A stretch of DNA of 40,604 bases from DASTBU01 sp035711845 (GTDB lineage Bacteria; Acidobacteriota; Vicinamibacteria; Vicinamibacterales; 2-12-FULL-66-21): NCBI GenBank assembly GCA_035711845.1, contig DASTBU010000013.1, forward strand, positions 1-40,604. Reading direction: 5' to 3'. Below are positions 40,511-40,604 of the stretch, piece after piece; the first letter of the stretch is position 1, and every line of letters starts with the position of its first letter. Both the position numbers and the translations under genes were made by a program. The notes beneath the pieces are model-generated. The model had not been told where the DNA came from and made no database searches. It was given only the letters and a program-made list of their open reading frames with translations.

Positions 40511-40604
40511 TCAACGCATCTTCGAGACGAACGGTTGGCCTGCGCGGGCATCCCGGACGGCTCGGATCAGATCGCTGCCGAGTCGTGGCTTCACCACGTA
40601 CCCG
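40511..40604 (-). CDS. Response regulator receiver, 3' end only (continues past the window)
   Basis: The minus strand reads GYVVKPRLGSDLIRAVRDAR, then AGQPFVSKMR and a TGA at 40511-40513. GYV-x-K with the following SDLIRAVR helix is the end of a CheY/NarL-type receiver domain, including the conserved switch Lys. The rest lies beyond 40604. With only three residues after the FVS tail, there appears to be no C-terminal LuxR-type HTH. Confidence 0.75.
   Translation of the reverse strand, partial: GYVVKPRLGSDLIRAVRDARAGQPFVSKMR

Overview
The window is GC-rich bacterial chromosome, densely coded on both strands, with about 40 protein genes and no rRNA, tRNA, CRISPR array, transposase or phage gene that I can see. 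The gene content suggests an Acidobacteriota-type soil or sediment bacterium, perhaps near the Vicinamibacteria. The reasons are an ECF sigma factor of the TIGR02999 type overlapping a Ser/Thr kinase with a TolB-like propeller, several Gfo/Idh/MocA oxidoreductases and a sugar isomerase with Tat-like leaders, many outer-membrane barrels, and intergenic spacers filled with short simple repeats. The taxon is an inference; no marker gene is present.

Layout. 1-247: simple repeat. 248-2966 (minus): NfeD, stomatin/SPFH protein and secreted amidohydrolase, all overlapping. 3049-3960 (plus): secreted alpha/beta hydrolase. 4049-12698 (minus): a long same-strand chain read from high to low coordinate: molybdenum hydroxylase large, 2Fe-2S and FAD subunits, AsmA-like protein, MsrB, SPFH-HTH fusion, zinc-ribbon membrane protein, MsrA. 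12841-13689 (plus): YpfJ-type metallopeptidase. 13817-17923: MATE exporter, VOC fusion protein, unknown protein, CheY-like receiver and DinB-like protein. 18037-23106 (plus): secreted atypical-kinase-like protein, penicillin acylase family protein, a beta-lactamase-fold protein without its catalytic residues, and a small outer-membrane protein.

23153-28956 (plus): a sugar-oxidation cluster with three Gfo/Idh/MocA proteins, a TIM-barrel isomerase and ApbE. 28975-30673: two divergent outer-membrane proteins whose start codons overlap, one PagL-like. 30790-35132: lipoprotein, sigma factor and kinase, bracketed by a 72-bp perfect direct repeat. 35422-35796: TfoX N-terminal domain protein. 35900-37771: large radical SAM/SPASM protein. 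37890-40179: PQQ-type propeller and an F420-reductase-like NADP oxidoreductase. 40180-40604: gene fragments and the 3' end of a response regulator.

Three things stand out. The sigma/kinase cassette lies between two copies of a pagL-tail/tfoX-head junction, and the left copy holds a tfoX remnant with an exact 339-nt internal loss. At least eight genes have a TANNNT box 5-9 nt before the start codon and no clear Shine-Dalgarno sequence, which points to widespread leaderless transcription. Several proteins depart from their families: an SPFH-HTH fusion, a VOC fusion to an unknown helical domain, a CX5CX2C radical SAM protein, an inactive-looking beta-lactamase homologue, and an ApbE carrying an in-frame palindromic repeat.
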